Below, one piece after another: positions 44,331 to 55,545 of a stretch of DNA of 64,000 nucleotides. A model generated the notes under the pieces. That model saw nothing but the letters and a program-made list of their open reading frames with translations, did not search any database and was not told where the DNA came from. This stretch comes from Gnetum montanum (Eukaryota > Streptophyta > Gnetopsida > Gnetales > Gnetaceae). The stretch lies in NCBI GenBank assembly GCA_015680685.1, contig MNCI01008335.1:684233-748232 (forward strand), given 5' to 3'. A program made the translations under genes and the position numbers. Numbering within the stretch: the stretch's first letter is position 1; each line of letters opens with the position of its first letter.

Positions 44331-46428
44331 TTCAAATTAGTTTTGGGAAAGATGGCTAGCCATGCTAACCATTCAAATGGCTCTTCATTTTTTTAACTTT
44401 TTTATTTTACACATTTTTCATTTTACAACTTTTTGTTTTACATGTTCTTTGTTTTACATATTTTGTTTTTATGTTATTAATCTTTTCTAATTTTTGTTTC
44501 ACCATCATTAGTAAATTTGATATTTCTTAAATAATTTACACTTTCTTCTATATTTTCTTTTATTTGATGTGATTTTCTAACTTTTTGTTAATAAGTGCCA
44601 AGTACATTGGTAATGCGTTACTTGATGGTGGTATGTACTATTTTTGTTATTTGATTGTTGTTGTCTGGTTTCTAGCTTTGAATTTCGTTATGGATAATTA
44701 GGACATGGTTTCTTTTTCATGTAATAGGTAGTGAGTCCACAACATCCACCCATCCACACACTCTATGGTTTTCCTTATTTTGGAAACATGCAATCCCTTT
44801 TTCACTAATAAAACTTTAACAAATTTGTGACTTTGGTAGTTTTTAGAATTGGGAAGGATTCAAAGGTTTGAATAGGGTGTGGCTTCAAGGGGACTCAGTA
44901 TTCTTTGTACTTTTCTATTGCCTGGGTGTATGTGTGTTTCCATGAATTTCTTACCATTCTGTACCAATCAATAAAGGAAGTTGAATAAGTCCTCACATGG
45001 TATGGTTCTCATAAAAAAATGATGGGAAATCAAAGCACACCCCTTGGAAAAAATAAATGCATATGTCCTCACATGGTGTGGTTCTCATCAAGAAAAAAAA
45101 AGATGAGGATTCAAAGCACACCACTTGGACAAAATAAACGCATGTGTCTTTGCATGGTGTAGTTCCCATTTCAAAATAATAATAATAATAATGGGAATTC
45201 AAAGTACACCCCTTAGATAGAATAAATGGGCTACAAGCACTGGTTATGGGACTTGTCTCCTCTAATTAAGGCCCTTCCTCACTTCCTACTTCTCTAATTT
45301 GGAACAGTGGTTGTTCTATGGGAGCACTCTTATGTCTCAAGCGATGAATTGGTCTTAGAATGTCAATGTGAAGTCACTGAAAGTGGTTGGTTTTTGTCTA
45401 GACTAAGGATGGATCCTATCAAGTCATTTAACCACAAAATCCACAAGGGACTTCATGTGACCATAATTAGGAACTCCATTTCATACTCTCTCTTTTATCC
45501 ATCTATGCTTTTCATGTTCCACCTCATTGCTAGTTTCATGTTCTGGTTTGATGTCCCAGTTTGATGTGTTGGAATTCTTAGTTAGTTACTTCTAGGTTTT
45601 TGTACTTAACCTTCTATAACCATTAATCATCCATGGAGGCCACGAACTCTTTAGTTTGAAGTTATGCAAGGGCATAAAAGGCCTATGCTTGCTTTGGTAA
45701 GGACCCGCTTACATATATTTTGGTTGGCTTAGTTAAGTCCTTTACCCTTAGAAATTTTTACAATCAAATTCTTTCTATTTATTCCATCAATGACATCCAA
45801 TTATACACATCTTTACAACAGTTTTCAATGAATTCTTCTTTTCATTTTTGTGAATTCTTACACCCTTTCCAAATATTTCCTTGTATTGAACTTTTTCAAA
45901 GTTAATGGATCGCTTTATTTAATTAACCCTATTTGTTAGCTTTTCCACTAACACTACTCAAGGAACCAATCAACAATCACAACCTAACCAAGTGTAACCA
46001 CCAACAAGACAAGGCATTTAATAGTTATGTGTTACACATTACATACTAATTCATGATCCTATTGTGATTACAATGGGAAGCATGGACTAGAAGTGGGACT
46101 ATCTTCATCGAGGATGATGCAGCAATACCACACAATGAGGATTGTTCATGATCAAAGGATTTCTTCTCTCTCTCTCATTCTCCTGCTACCAAGAGATGTT
46201 GGATGTCCATGTTATCTAGGGTATTCACTTCTCTTCTCATGAATACCCAATGTTGTAAAAATTGTAATTCTATACACTTGGGCACTCAGAGTCTATATGT
46301 CTATTTCATCTAAGTCAATTTGTCATGTCAGTCAATAATCCCATACCTACCCAATATGTTATATTGTAAAGAACTTGTTCCTCCTCTTCTTCACTCAAGG
46401 ATGAGTTTTCATTCAGTCGTGGGGGTAT
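44331..46428 (+). other. Conserved 3' region and polypurine tract of D
   Basis: Starts GGGAAAGATGGC, followed by a TTTTACAC tract (44395-44470). It has three tandem copies of an A-loop hairpin unit (about 44990-45225), one in B and C and two in F. It ends with CAGTCGTGGGGGTA, the polypurine tract. The longest frame, 85 codons at 45307-45564, is matched by a broken frame in F; coding is not supported. Confidence 0.7.
44990..45225 (+). repeat. Three tandem hairpin units in D
   Basis: Each unit: ATGGTGTGGTTCTCAT, A-rich loop, ATGAGGATTCAAAGCACACC, and a CTTGGACAAAATAAA tail. Stem arms: 45006-45012/45022-45028, 45082-45089/45102-45109, 45163-45170/45190-45197. Confidence 0.75.
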
Positions 46429-47303
46429 AATGAATCACCGTTTGATGTTGGTCGTGACATCAGATATTCAACATTAGGGCTGGGACATTGTGTATCCAAT
46501 GTTAGGGCTTAGATCTGACGTCAGATGTCTAATGTCAAGGTATATACCCTGAGTCTATAAATATCACACTTGGGCTCCAGTTTTGGGAAGTTTTTCATTA
46601 GTCAATTTTCAGTTTTTAAGCAAGGTAGCGAAGCTCTTGCTGTTTCTTCTCCCTAGAGTTAGAATATTTTTTAAGTGCTCGTAGAAGGAGTCTAAAGTGT
46701 GTACGGTTCTTTTTTCAAGCACTGATGTACCTAAGCATAGCAATGTGACGAAAATAAAACAAACTCTTTTGACAATCCTTGCAGCACTAAGAATAGCTTA
46801 ATATTTTCCTTATTGCATTTTATTTTCTTATTCTTTACTTTAATGCATTTGATTAAATAATTTATTTCCAACAATTAATGAACACAAGCACAACCACTTC
46901 AAGCATTCATATAGTACTTGGTAACCTAGCAACACTTAACGTTTAGTAACCTAGCAGTGCTATATGTCTTCAGGATGTGTTTAGGAAAGTGGAGCAGTTA
47001 CTTGTGTTAGGCTAGCTAGGCAATAGATATTAGTTTTCAATCTACTCTATCCTTATTCTTGTTGTAGGCAATTACATCCATAAAATATAAAATGACAAAA
47101 ATTCGTATACCTCAATTACACTTAAACCATACCCTTAAGCCTCACAAGTGTAGTTGGGAAGATAATGAACATTCTCAACATCATTTCACTTCCTAAAGAA
47201 AGTAGTGTACGAGATAACTATAGGTCCACCAAATTTGACTAGCTCACACGTAATGCCTTAGTAATTCATATGGTTGGGCGTAGGGGTACCTCACCACTCA
47301 TCA
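46429..47303 (+). repeat. 3' LTR of D (875 bp)
   Basis: Begins TAATGAATCACC (TG changed to TA) after GTCGTGGGGGTA; TATAAATA at 46555-46562; ends CACTCATCA. Confidence 0.9.
46515..46522. promoter_or_regulatory. TGACGTCA palindrome in the U3 of D
   Basis: Perfect C-box/CRE-type bZIP core 33 bp upstream of the TATA box. The 5' LTR has TGACATCA at the same place, a single CpG transition. Confidence 0.55.
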
Positions 47304-47308
47304 ATCTT

Positions 47309-47480
47309 TATTTGAATGGGTATGCTCATTAGCATCACGAGTTAGAATATGACTAGAACTTGCATTTCTATCTACCTTAACATTAATTTCATCTAATCAT
47401 TCAACTATAAATTAAAAGGTAGATTTCAAGCTCTCCATATCTCTATTTAAGTTTTATACATTTTTCTTAGGAGTCATTTG
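47309..47480 (-). pseudogene. Gag start of G
   Basis: Minus strand: MTPKKN, NLNRDMESLKSTF, LDEINVKVDRNASS. It is separated from the rest of gag by D; duplication ATCTT at both ends. Confidence 0.6.
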
Positions 47481-47533
47481 AAACAACACACAAAAAATAC
47501 TCATAACTAATTTTCAAGCAAAAACAAACCTAC

Positions 47534-47546
47534 TCTCTAATACTAA
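47534..47546 (-). other. Decayed primer-binding site of G
   Basis: TTAGTATTAGAGA on the minus strand against the initiator-Met site TTGGTATCAGAGC; most differences are C/T or G/A. Confidence 0.6.
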
Positions 47547-48335
47547 TCTTAGAGCATGGTCACTTCAATTTGATTAACTCTTTAAAACATACCAAGTCCA
47601 AAACATAAGAAAGATAAATAATTTGCTAGAAAATAATAAAACCAGCTATCTTTTCTTAATTCTGAAAGAAGATTACAAAATATAATGGAACCATAATCTT
47701 GTAGAATAACACATCAAAATACACATATGCTTAACAATATTACAAAGCAGGAGGCTCTATAGTCACACATATGATCAACCTCAATGCCGAGCATAATTGA
47801 TATTAGATCTCTTTCAACACACATAGGATCAAGATCCACATACACAAAGACACAATGACCAATACCACATACATGATTGACCACAAAATCTCTCTTCCTT
47901 AAGAAAATGCAACACTAACCTAACTTATCAACATAAAGCTAACACATTAGGAAAATCCTTCCCCAACCAAACTTGAATATTCATAGTTGTTTCCCATCTC
48001 AAAAAAAACTATTTTGAGATATTTTCACCATGAAAAAGATGTCTTGGATCCTAGGAAGATGTCTTCTAGCTAGGAATGGTGTCTTCCTATCAAGGAAGAC
48101 AATGTCTTCTGGTAGACATAGGATGTCTTCCTTATTGGCAGGACATCTTTTGGGTCTACCTACCTCTTGAGCAAGACATCTTTTGGCTACGTGGACATCT
48201 TCTAGATTTGCCTAGCTTTTGGGAAAGACATCTTTTTCTTGTCAAGGATGTCTTCCAAGTTATCCAAATCTTTGGTTCTTCACTTGTGGGAAGAGGTTTC
48301 CCTACCTCAATTGAGTGTGAAGAGTTGTCCCTACA
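47547..48335 (-). repeat. 5' LTR of G (789 bp)
   Basis: Right end CCCTACA gives TG on the minus strand. U3 (48030-48290) has many GATGTCTT and AGACATCTT boxes in both orientations. Confidence 0.8.
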
Positions 48336-49070
48336 CTAGTTGACCATTTATAAGTAGATATCAAAATTGCCACATAAATCACATTTGAAAAATAGGGGCA
48401 TTATAAATAATGATATTTTTATGAAGTGTGGGTATGAATCATGATCACATTTTTGTTTTGTACTCTTTTGCATACTCTTTTTGAAGGACTCTTCATTGGT
48501 GGTTGCTTTCTATTCCTTATTTCAACCCCTTTCATGAGCTTCTAGAATGCTAGCCTTTAGGCAATGATAAGACTTAAGTCAACCATCTTCAAGGTCTCTT
48601 GCTTTGTGACCTTTATAAGTTGTAGATTTCTTGAAACCAATAAGTGTTTTAGAATAATCAAACTCTTGTTTCCTCTATTATTGTTCAAATTTTTTATTTG
48701 TGAAAATTATATCAAAAATAATATAATTGAACTTTTATTATGATTATGGTTTTTCATCAATGTCCCAACCACAATAGATCCGGGTTTTCCTCGTTCTAAA
48801 ATAAATGATATACAATTTGATATTATACTTTAAAGTTCCATGTTTTGTCAAGCTATTTAATATTCTATTGATTTTTCAAAAAGATGAGTAAAGTGTTAAT
48901 CTTCTTAATTTTATTAAGCATATGGAATATATTTTTCTATCATTTGGTTCTTGTAGACTTTATTTTTTAGTTGAAACTAATCTTCATAATTTTAAATAAA
49001 TGTGGTATTGCAAGCAAGCAAGAATACTTAGATTTAGCCAATTACACATTATATGGAAAAATGCTTAAAT
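48336..49070 (+). repeat. Repeat R, copy 2, right piece
   Basis: Right of G. 48840-49060 aligns with about 18030-18250 of R copy 1 (TCTATTGATTTTTCAAAAAG, then TAAGCATATGGAATAT against TAAGTATATAAAATCT, and AGCCAATTACACATTAT). No protein family recognised. Confidence 0.6.
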
Positions 49071-49221
49071 GAGGAGGGCCATTGGTATAGAATACTATAT
49101 AAAAGAAGTTAAATTTGGTTGTGTAGGGGGGTTAGAAAGGAATGATGCATCAATAAATTAGCTATGCTCTTTAAAAAAAAGAGAGAGAAAAATATTTAAA
49201 TAATTATAAATTGATTGTAAT

Positions 49222-49560
49222 TAACAATATTTTTACCAAGCTTTTGGACACTATTCTAGAATCTATGCTTTGAAGATGGGCTAAAGAAAATTAAATATGT
49301 GCAATTTCCTAATTAAGATTTAGATAGTAACATTTTACTATAGATCACTCATCACTATTAAATATCTTACTAGTAGAGCAAAAGGTACATACAAAAGAAA
49401 CTTTTATTTGCTTTGTAGATTTCTCTAAGACCTATGATTTGATTATTCAAAGTAAGTTATGGAGACATTTGGAAAATTTAGAAGTTTCTAGCCACCTAAA
49501 ACCTTTACAAAGAGGTATAGTTTTTTTGGTGTTAAATAAAGATGTCCTCTTTCTCATACA
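49222..49560 (+). pseudogene. LINE-type reverse transcriptase fragment
   Basis: FICFVDFSKTYDLIIQSKLW near 49405-49465, preceded in another frame by ILES and a KYLTS-like segment and followed by LENLEVSSHL. The order 'cFVDFsKafD...LW..L...gv' is the palm of non-LTR RT. It has at least one frameshift. It may be part of R or a separate insertion. Confidence 0.6.
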
Positions 49561-49725
49561 TTAATTAGGTATTTTAAGAATGAAAAATATATGTATAAAA
49601 TACCTATTCAATTTGCAATTATAGCTAGAAGTAGTATGTTAATGATGTCTTAATTTAAAAATTTCAAATTTAATGAAAGGATTGTAGCAAAACTTTCTTG
49701 TCCATTTTAATTTATGGTACACGTA

Positions 49726-50573
49726 TGATGAAGCTATTACTCTAATTATTAAAGCGGTTATTATTAGAGTGGTTACTCTAATTATTAGAGTAGTTATTAT
49801 TAGAGTGGTTATTCCCAAGTTACTCCTAGGTCTATAAATATAGCACCTAAGCACATACTTGGGAGGATGTTTTTAGGAGTCAAGTAGCAAAACTCTTGAA
49901 GTTTGTCTATTTGAAAGTTAGAATATTTTCCAAGTGCCCACAGTAGGAGGTCTAAGTGTGAACGAATCTTTATTCAAGCATTGATGTACCTGAGCACACC
50001 ACTGTGTTGGCAATAAAGACAAGCTTTTTGATTCATCCTTGCAACACTTGAGATTTGTTTTCTTACGCATTTATATTTTATTTTATTTTATGCACTTTAC
50101 ATTTGTGTTATTAGCGCAACAATTCATTTTGATCAATTAAGCAAATTGTTAAATTACATAAGCACGACCCCTTCGAGCATACATGTGACACTTGGTAGCC
50201 CAAAAATGATTAGTGTTTGCATGAAGTTTAGGATGTGTCCGGGAAGTGGGAACGGTTACTTGTGTTAAGGTAGATTAGACTTTAGTTTCCTTAGTAATTA
50301 ATCACTTTTATTTTTAATCACTCTTACTTTTATTCTTGTTCTAGGTGAGTAATTCCATAAAAACATAAAACAATAAAAAATCATATGCCTCAATCACACT
50401 TAACCATACAATTGCATTCCACAAGTAGAACTGGGAAGACAACGAATGAACAACACACACACATCGTTTAGCTCTAGTGTACTTAGTAATTACAGTCTAC
50501 GAAATTCGACTAGATTGCACATGAACGCTTGTGATTTGTATGGTTGGGCATAAGGGTACCTTGCTACTCATCA
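49726..50573 (+). repeat. 5' LTR of F (848 bp)
   Basis: TGATGAAGCT...CTACTCATCA. U3 (49735-49810) has repeated CTCTAATTATTAGAG and TTATTATTAGAGTGG units as in C. TATAAATA at 49833-49840; AATAAA near 50015. Confidence 0.88.
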
Positions 50574-50594
50574 TTGGCACCATTGCTGGGGCCT
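50574..50594 (+). other. Primer-binding site of F
   Basis: TTGGCACCATTGCTGGGGCCT, a slightly decayed tRNA-Asp site. Confidence 0.78.
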
Positions 50595-50736
50595 ATAGTT
50601 CTTTGTGCACTATCTAAGCCTAGTGAAATCTAGTACCCTCATTGTTCAAACCCTAAGTGTCAAATCCTACAAAAACAAAAATTATCATTTTTATCATTAA
50701 ATTAAATTTTAACTACACATTGTTTATTAACACAAA

Positions 50737-52346
50737 ATATCTTCTTCTCACAGGAGCCCATCTTCACCTAGGGTAGTTCAAGTATCTCAACAATACCAAG
50801 TGGTATATGCTCATCCTGATGAGAATGTACCAGACTTTACCTTCATCTTACATCAAGATGAACTGATGTAGTGACACGACATGGAAGGCAACATTGTGTT
50901 GCCACCTGACCGATCTATTTTAGCAATGCTCCAATTAATGTTGGCATGACATGGGCTTCAACATCTCCATGGAGAATATGAGATGCGAGATCCTGAATCA
51001 AGGGATTATCATCCCACTAAAGTGGAAAGATTAAGGGATCATCAGCTAGAGCATCAACACAAGCTTATGAAGGGCAAGGGATCAAACATCTTTCCACCTC
51101 TGTTTGGCCCAATTAATGAAGACAACCACTTCTTTAGTGATTCTCCTCTCTTTAATTTTGTTCAAGGAGCCCTTAACCAAAATGTAAAATCCACAGTTCA
51201 CAATATAGGTTCTGGTCAAAATAGATCTAATGACAAAAATGGATTTGGAGAGGCAAGTCAGGAAAGGAGGATAAAGGAGATCATGATCATGATTGTGGTC
51301 ACAAGCATCGAAGGAAGGGTGATAGGTGTTAGCATAGAGCAAGTTCTCCTTCTTCTTCCCCTTCATCATCATCTTCTTCTTCATTGAGTTTAGATTGTGG
51401 CCATAGATGAAATAACCATGATGGAGGTAACCGACAAAACCAAAACAATAGAAGGAACCATCAGGATAGTCATGACTAAAGATGTGGGCAATCCAGAGAG
51501 GCCCATCATCAAGAAATAAGGGCTAGTAGGGAGCATCCTAGGCACCACCATCATGGCCTTGATGAACCTCTACTTGCTATGTGGGGCATGTTGAATATTG
51601 CAAAGGCTGTGAGGATTCCAACGAGGCATGTGAAGGACAGCAGAATAAAGAGGCTTGATATGAACAATATCCCTCGATTTGAGGGAGGATATGATGCTGA
51701 TTCACAAAATCATTTCCAAGATTTCCAAGATGCATGTGCCTTGCAGAATATTGAAAATGAACGGCAAAAGCTGAAATTATTTCCAAGGACACTCATAAAG
51801 GAAGTAGAAAGTTGGTATCGATCCTTGGAACTAGAATTAATCAGGTGATGGAGTACAATGTTGCAATTATTCAATGACAAATATCAAACGTACTCTGAGT
51901 ATCCAATTTAAGAAAACAAATTCAAGGGTGAAAATAAGGAAATCATGAGCCCTTGGATGCTGCTATTGGTCAATACTACTCTCTATTGCACAGGTGTCCT
52001 GGCCATGGATACTCTCAGCTTGATCAGCTTTGCCATATCATAGATGGGTTGTGGTATGAAACTAGGACAACCCTTGGTGTGTATGCCTAAGGAAGATTGA
52101 TAGAGTTGAGCACCCATCAGATTCAAAGATTAATTGAGTAGGTAGCCAAAGGGGAGGGAGAGCTTAGAAAACATGAAAGTGCAGAAGAATATAATAGATA
52201 CCCTTCTATTCAGAAAAAGGGGGTTATATTTTGTGACAGTGGGGATGAATTTGCCAAAGATGAGGTGGTGAATCAGAAAACCTTACCATTCTAAAAATTG
52301 CAGTCAAAAATTATGGCAAAGGTTGATCAATTATGGGACTCCATGG
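50737..52346 (+). pseudogene. gag of element F, part before L
   Basis: The start codon position reads ATA. N-terminal motif VYAHPDENVPDFTF at 50800-50850. A frameshift occurs near 51270 in the linker. Linker stops TGA 51408-51410 and TAA near 51477. Capsid-like domain 51579-52160 (NIPRFEGGYDADSQNH, WYRSLELE, GVYAXGRL). L interrupts it at the DSMD-like segment. Confidence 0.82.
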
Positions 52347-54052
52347 TGTTGGCGACCGTTTGGGACGCGACCGCCAACAAGTGTCCTTGAACAGGATTTA
52401 GGTTCCTGCAGGTCTCTGGCAACACCAAGGCCCAGATACCTCCAAATAAACTCAGTAGTTAATGTGAGTATGTGTGTGTGCTGTTGCGGCATGCGATTGT
52501 GAGAAATGTAATGATTGTGTTGTGTGTAAACTACAAATGACTTACTTTACAGAGATTCAGCCAACTTTGCCAAGTACTGTGAGTTGTTGAAAGTTTTCCT
52601 ATTTTGTTCAACTGCCTAGTCTACGCGGTCCTTATAATACCTACTTGTAACAAATAAAATTTTGCAAAAACATTTGAGCACAACTCTACAAATCTACTCC
52701 TAATTTTCCCCAGAGAAAGAGATAGTTCCACAAGAAAACTAGAAATAGAGCAAGATTCGATGGAAATAGACAGAAAAGAAAAGAAAGCAGATTTGTGTAG
52801 ACCTCAAATATTTAAACAAGGTAAAATGACACGAGTAAACACTTCGCAATAAAGCTATCCCAAATTCAATATCTACGAATTGTTCAAACTTCCAAGGCTC
52901 AAACAAGCAATATCTTCAAGACAATCCTATTATGCTACCAAAAATTGCTGCGTAAACTACCACGTACGAGACTCCACTTTGACTAGACAATAGATGCCAA
53001 CGATTGCATTCAAACAGAACCTTTTAAAGACTTGACAATTTCTGATTGAAATACCACGGGAATTCACTTTAAAGATAAAAAGAAGCTATTCTGGTCCCAT
53101 CAAAATACCAAAGATTTTCTGAACCCTCTCGACTACTGAATTGTTCAACGGCGTGACTACAAACAGAGGCTCTCTTACAACAATCCCAATAGCAGTTCCC
53201 ACACGTTGCACAATAATGAAATTTACTACTAAAATGCTCTTAAGGCTTTTAAACACAAGCGCTTCTATGGAAAAATTTTAATAGAAATTTCTATCAGGCA
53301 ACAAGAATAATAAGAGAAATCTAAAAATCCCAAAATTACTTGCCAAGGATGATACTATCTAAACTACTAGCTAAACAATTTAAACAAAACAAAAATAAAA
53401 CATAACTCACAGGACTATGACAAAGAGGCTGAAATCTTTTCTTTAGCAAGCCATCTTACAAGCAATCTTCTCTACAAATCTTCCAAGATCCCAAGTGTGA
53501 TGTGTGAGACCCCATTGTGTTGTTGTTCCTTCCTCCTTGACCCCTGAAGCCTTTTTATAGGGTTCAAAGGTAGGTAGGAAAGTTACAAAATATCTTGGGT
53601 GGTTTAACCACCATAGAGATAAAAAAGCTACAATGGAAAAGTATCCTATTCCATGGCCAAGTGTCTTCATTCAGTTGCCAAGTGTCTTCATTTAGTTTCC
53701 AAGTGTTCACCATGGAGAGAAACAAGTTGCAGTTGACAAGTGGCCTTTGTGCAGAAAAAGAGGTTGTAGTTGACAAGTGGCCTTTGTGGTGGTTATAACC
53801 ACCATTTCCATTGACAAGTGTTCAATTCACATAGGACTTTGAACAATTGTTTCACAATTTCCCTTTTTTAAATCATAAACTATTTTACTATTATTTACAT
53901 CATAGTAGTAACTATCATAGGAAGTTACAACTTCCATATGAATAAAAGGGATAATAGGCAAATGTCTCTTTGTCCCTAAATAATAGGTGTTTGTTGTTTT
54001 TCTAAAAACAAATCTCATTATCACTGAAAATTATACTACTTGCTAACGTTCA
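52347..54052 (-). repeat. LTR-like segment of L
   Basis: On the minus strand it starts TGTTGAACG and ends CGCCAACA. It has a TATAAAAA box at 53552-53559 and upstream repeats of ACACTTGTCAACT/ACACTTGGCAACTGA (53640-53830), as a U3 would. No second copy was found at the right end. A GCCAACA/TGTTGGC pair forms a hairpin at 52347-52379. Confidence 0.5.
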
Positions 54053-54059
54053 ACAACAA

Positions 54060-54976
54060 CAATTGAAGTAGAGAAGGAAAGAGGTCCAATGAATGATGCA
54101 GGTGTGGCATGCCCTGGGAATTAACAAATTTGCAGCAGCAACAAAGCTCACATGAGGATGTTCATGACTCGTTAGTTGCTACTAATTTTTTCTTTTCTTT
54201 TGGGCAATTCCAGTAGGTCGAATTTTGAATGCCATCCTCAATGCAAAACCCAAATAATTAAGAGGCCTAATTTTGCAGCTGAACCAAAATTCTGGTGGAT
54301 GCTCTTTCAAAAACCATAGCGTCACTACCCTTTTTTCCTGATAATGATGTCGATTAAATCATGACTTCTCTCATGGGATATGCTCTTAATTACAAAATCG
54401 GTTGCAGGAAAAAATCGCTATTCCTCTTTGATGGCCGTTGCGCATAACTTGGAACAGTTTCTCATCACAAATTCAGACTGCCGCGTCATTCTTGGCTGGT
54501 GTGTCATCGTTGGTGTAGGGTCCTGGAAACACATGAGCTACCCCCAAAAATTCTCGCCTGCCTTCCTTTCCAATTCCAGTAAGAGAATGATGAAATGAAA
54601 TGTTGTGGTTGACGCAGATCTTCTAACAATGTCAACAACGAGGACGCGGCAACAGTGCATCCCGCAGCAAAACGGCCGTAGAGAGCCAAGCCAACTAGAG
54701 GTGGACAGACCTTGCCAACTCAACATATGCGTATGCCACAAAAGCCCTAACACTAGCGCGATTATAGTATCAGCAATCTCTACCGAGACAAAGAATAATC
54801 TACCATCACTGAAGCCGTCTCTACATGGCACGTCGTAGATACACCAAGGAATGAACCCAAACAGCAACGGCCAACTCGATACGGCCCTTTGCAAGGCGCA
54901 AAAGCTCCACAGGGCAAAAAAAACACGATTCTGTGATAATGTTATTGCCTGTAATTTTCCTACTGCTACACAAGAT
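54060..54976. other. Unidentified middle part of L
   Basis: Less AT-rich than the surroundings. A minus-strand frame (54538-55062) overlaps the bHLH fragment in another frame; its product is not recognised. It could be intron or untranslated sequence captured with the bHLH gene. Confidence 0.4.
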
Positions 54977-55513
54977 TTACCTGCGTCTTCTGTGCAGGAA
55001 ACTAGAAATGGCATCATTACAGAAGGGGCAATGCGAGTCCATGCTACAGCCACGCGGCCCATGGATCGAACGATGAAACTGGTAGCAGTACCAGCTTGAT
55101 TTCCTTGTCAACATGATAGATACGGTCACAACCACACTTGAAAACCCTACATCAAACTCTAGTTCTGCAATCTTTCTTTCCACCGTAACCTTTTGTGCGA
55201 TGCTATATGGATCAGTGGCTTGACCACGGCGTGCTCTGACTCTGGGATGCGCTGATGGTGCAGCACCAGTTGTTAGAGGAGGAGATGGGTTTGGATGTTG
55301 AGGCTTTGGCATGCCTCCGTATGGTTGCACTTGAACCTTAGTCTGGAAGCTTGGTGACAGTGTTGATACTGGTGGTCGTAGTAGTTCGTGCACTGTACCT
55401 AGGAACGGTGAAAATAGGTCTCCAAGGTTCAAATCCCAGGCATTATTTTCCATAATTTCCTCCTGGGGATGGGCCGCGATGTTCCGTTGATCTACACTGT
55501 CTTGGTTCTTCAA
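54977..55513 (-). pseudogene. bHLH transcription factor fragment captured in L
   Basis: Minus-strand frame of 178 codons without an ATG at its start (first Met at MENNAWDLNLG). Residues about 90-106 read PRVRARRGQATDPYSIA, the hallmark entrance to the basic region in the UNE12/LRL group of plant bHLH proteins. The normal continuation (ERLRRE...) is absent and unrelated sequence follows, so the DNA-binding and dimerisation helices are missing. It begins within about 30 bases of the pyrophosphatase 3' end, an unnatural join. Confidence 0.75.
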
Positions 55514-55545
55514 ATTAACCTTTCAGTAAGTAAATGGAATAGCAA

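Larger units (their letters stand above)
37136..47303 (+). mobile_element. Element D: full-length Athila-like LTR retrotransposon, inactive
   Basis: 10,168 bp in the gag of G, with a perfect duplication ATCTT (37131-37135 and 47304-47308). LTRs 37136-37968 and 46429-47303. All protein regions are present in order. RT keeps its Asp-Asp, but stops in every gene make it non-autonomous. The U3 differs from those of A/B and C/F. Confidence 0.93.
30688..48335 (-). mobile_element. Element G: chromovirus-like Ty3/gypsy element, interrupted by M and D
   Basis: Minus-strand element of about 7.5 kb without its insertions. Right (5') LTR 47547-48335, primer site 47534-47546, gag (47480 to 47309, then 37135 downwards), zinc knuckle, protease, RT, RNase H, integrase, chromodomain (31440-31640), polypurine tract 31390-31406, left (3') LTR 30688-31389. 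A chromodomain at the integrase end and initiator-Met priming fit the chromovirus branch. Heavily mutated, with TG ends partly changed to TA. The flanks AACAT and CTAGT do not match, so the target duplication is unresolved. Confidence 0.82.

Noticed and set aside
45307-45564. Possible env-like or accessory gene in the 3' region of D
   Set aside because: 85 codons with hydrophobic stretches, but the matching F sequence has stops and frame changes, and B and C have no frame. Sequence kept without codon pattern suggests a noncoding region.
54538-55062. 174-codon minus-strand frame in L as a membrane protein
   Set aside because: It overlaps the bHLH fragment in another frame and resembles no family I know; its hydrophobic composition follows from the base composition.
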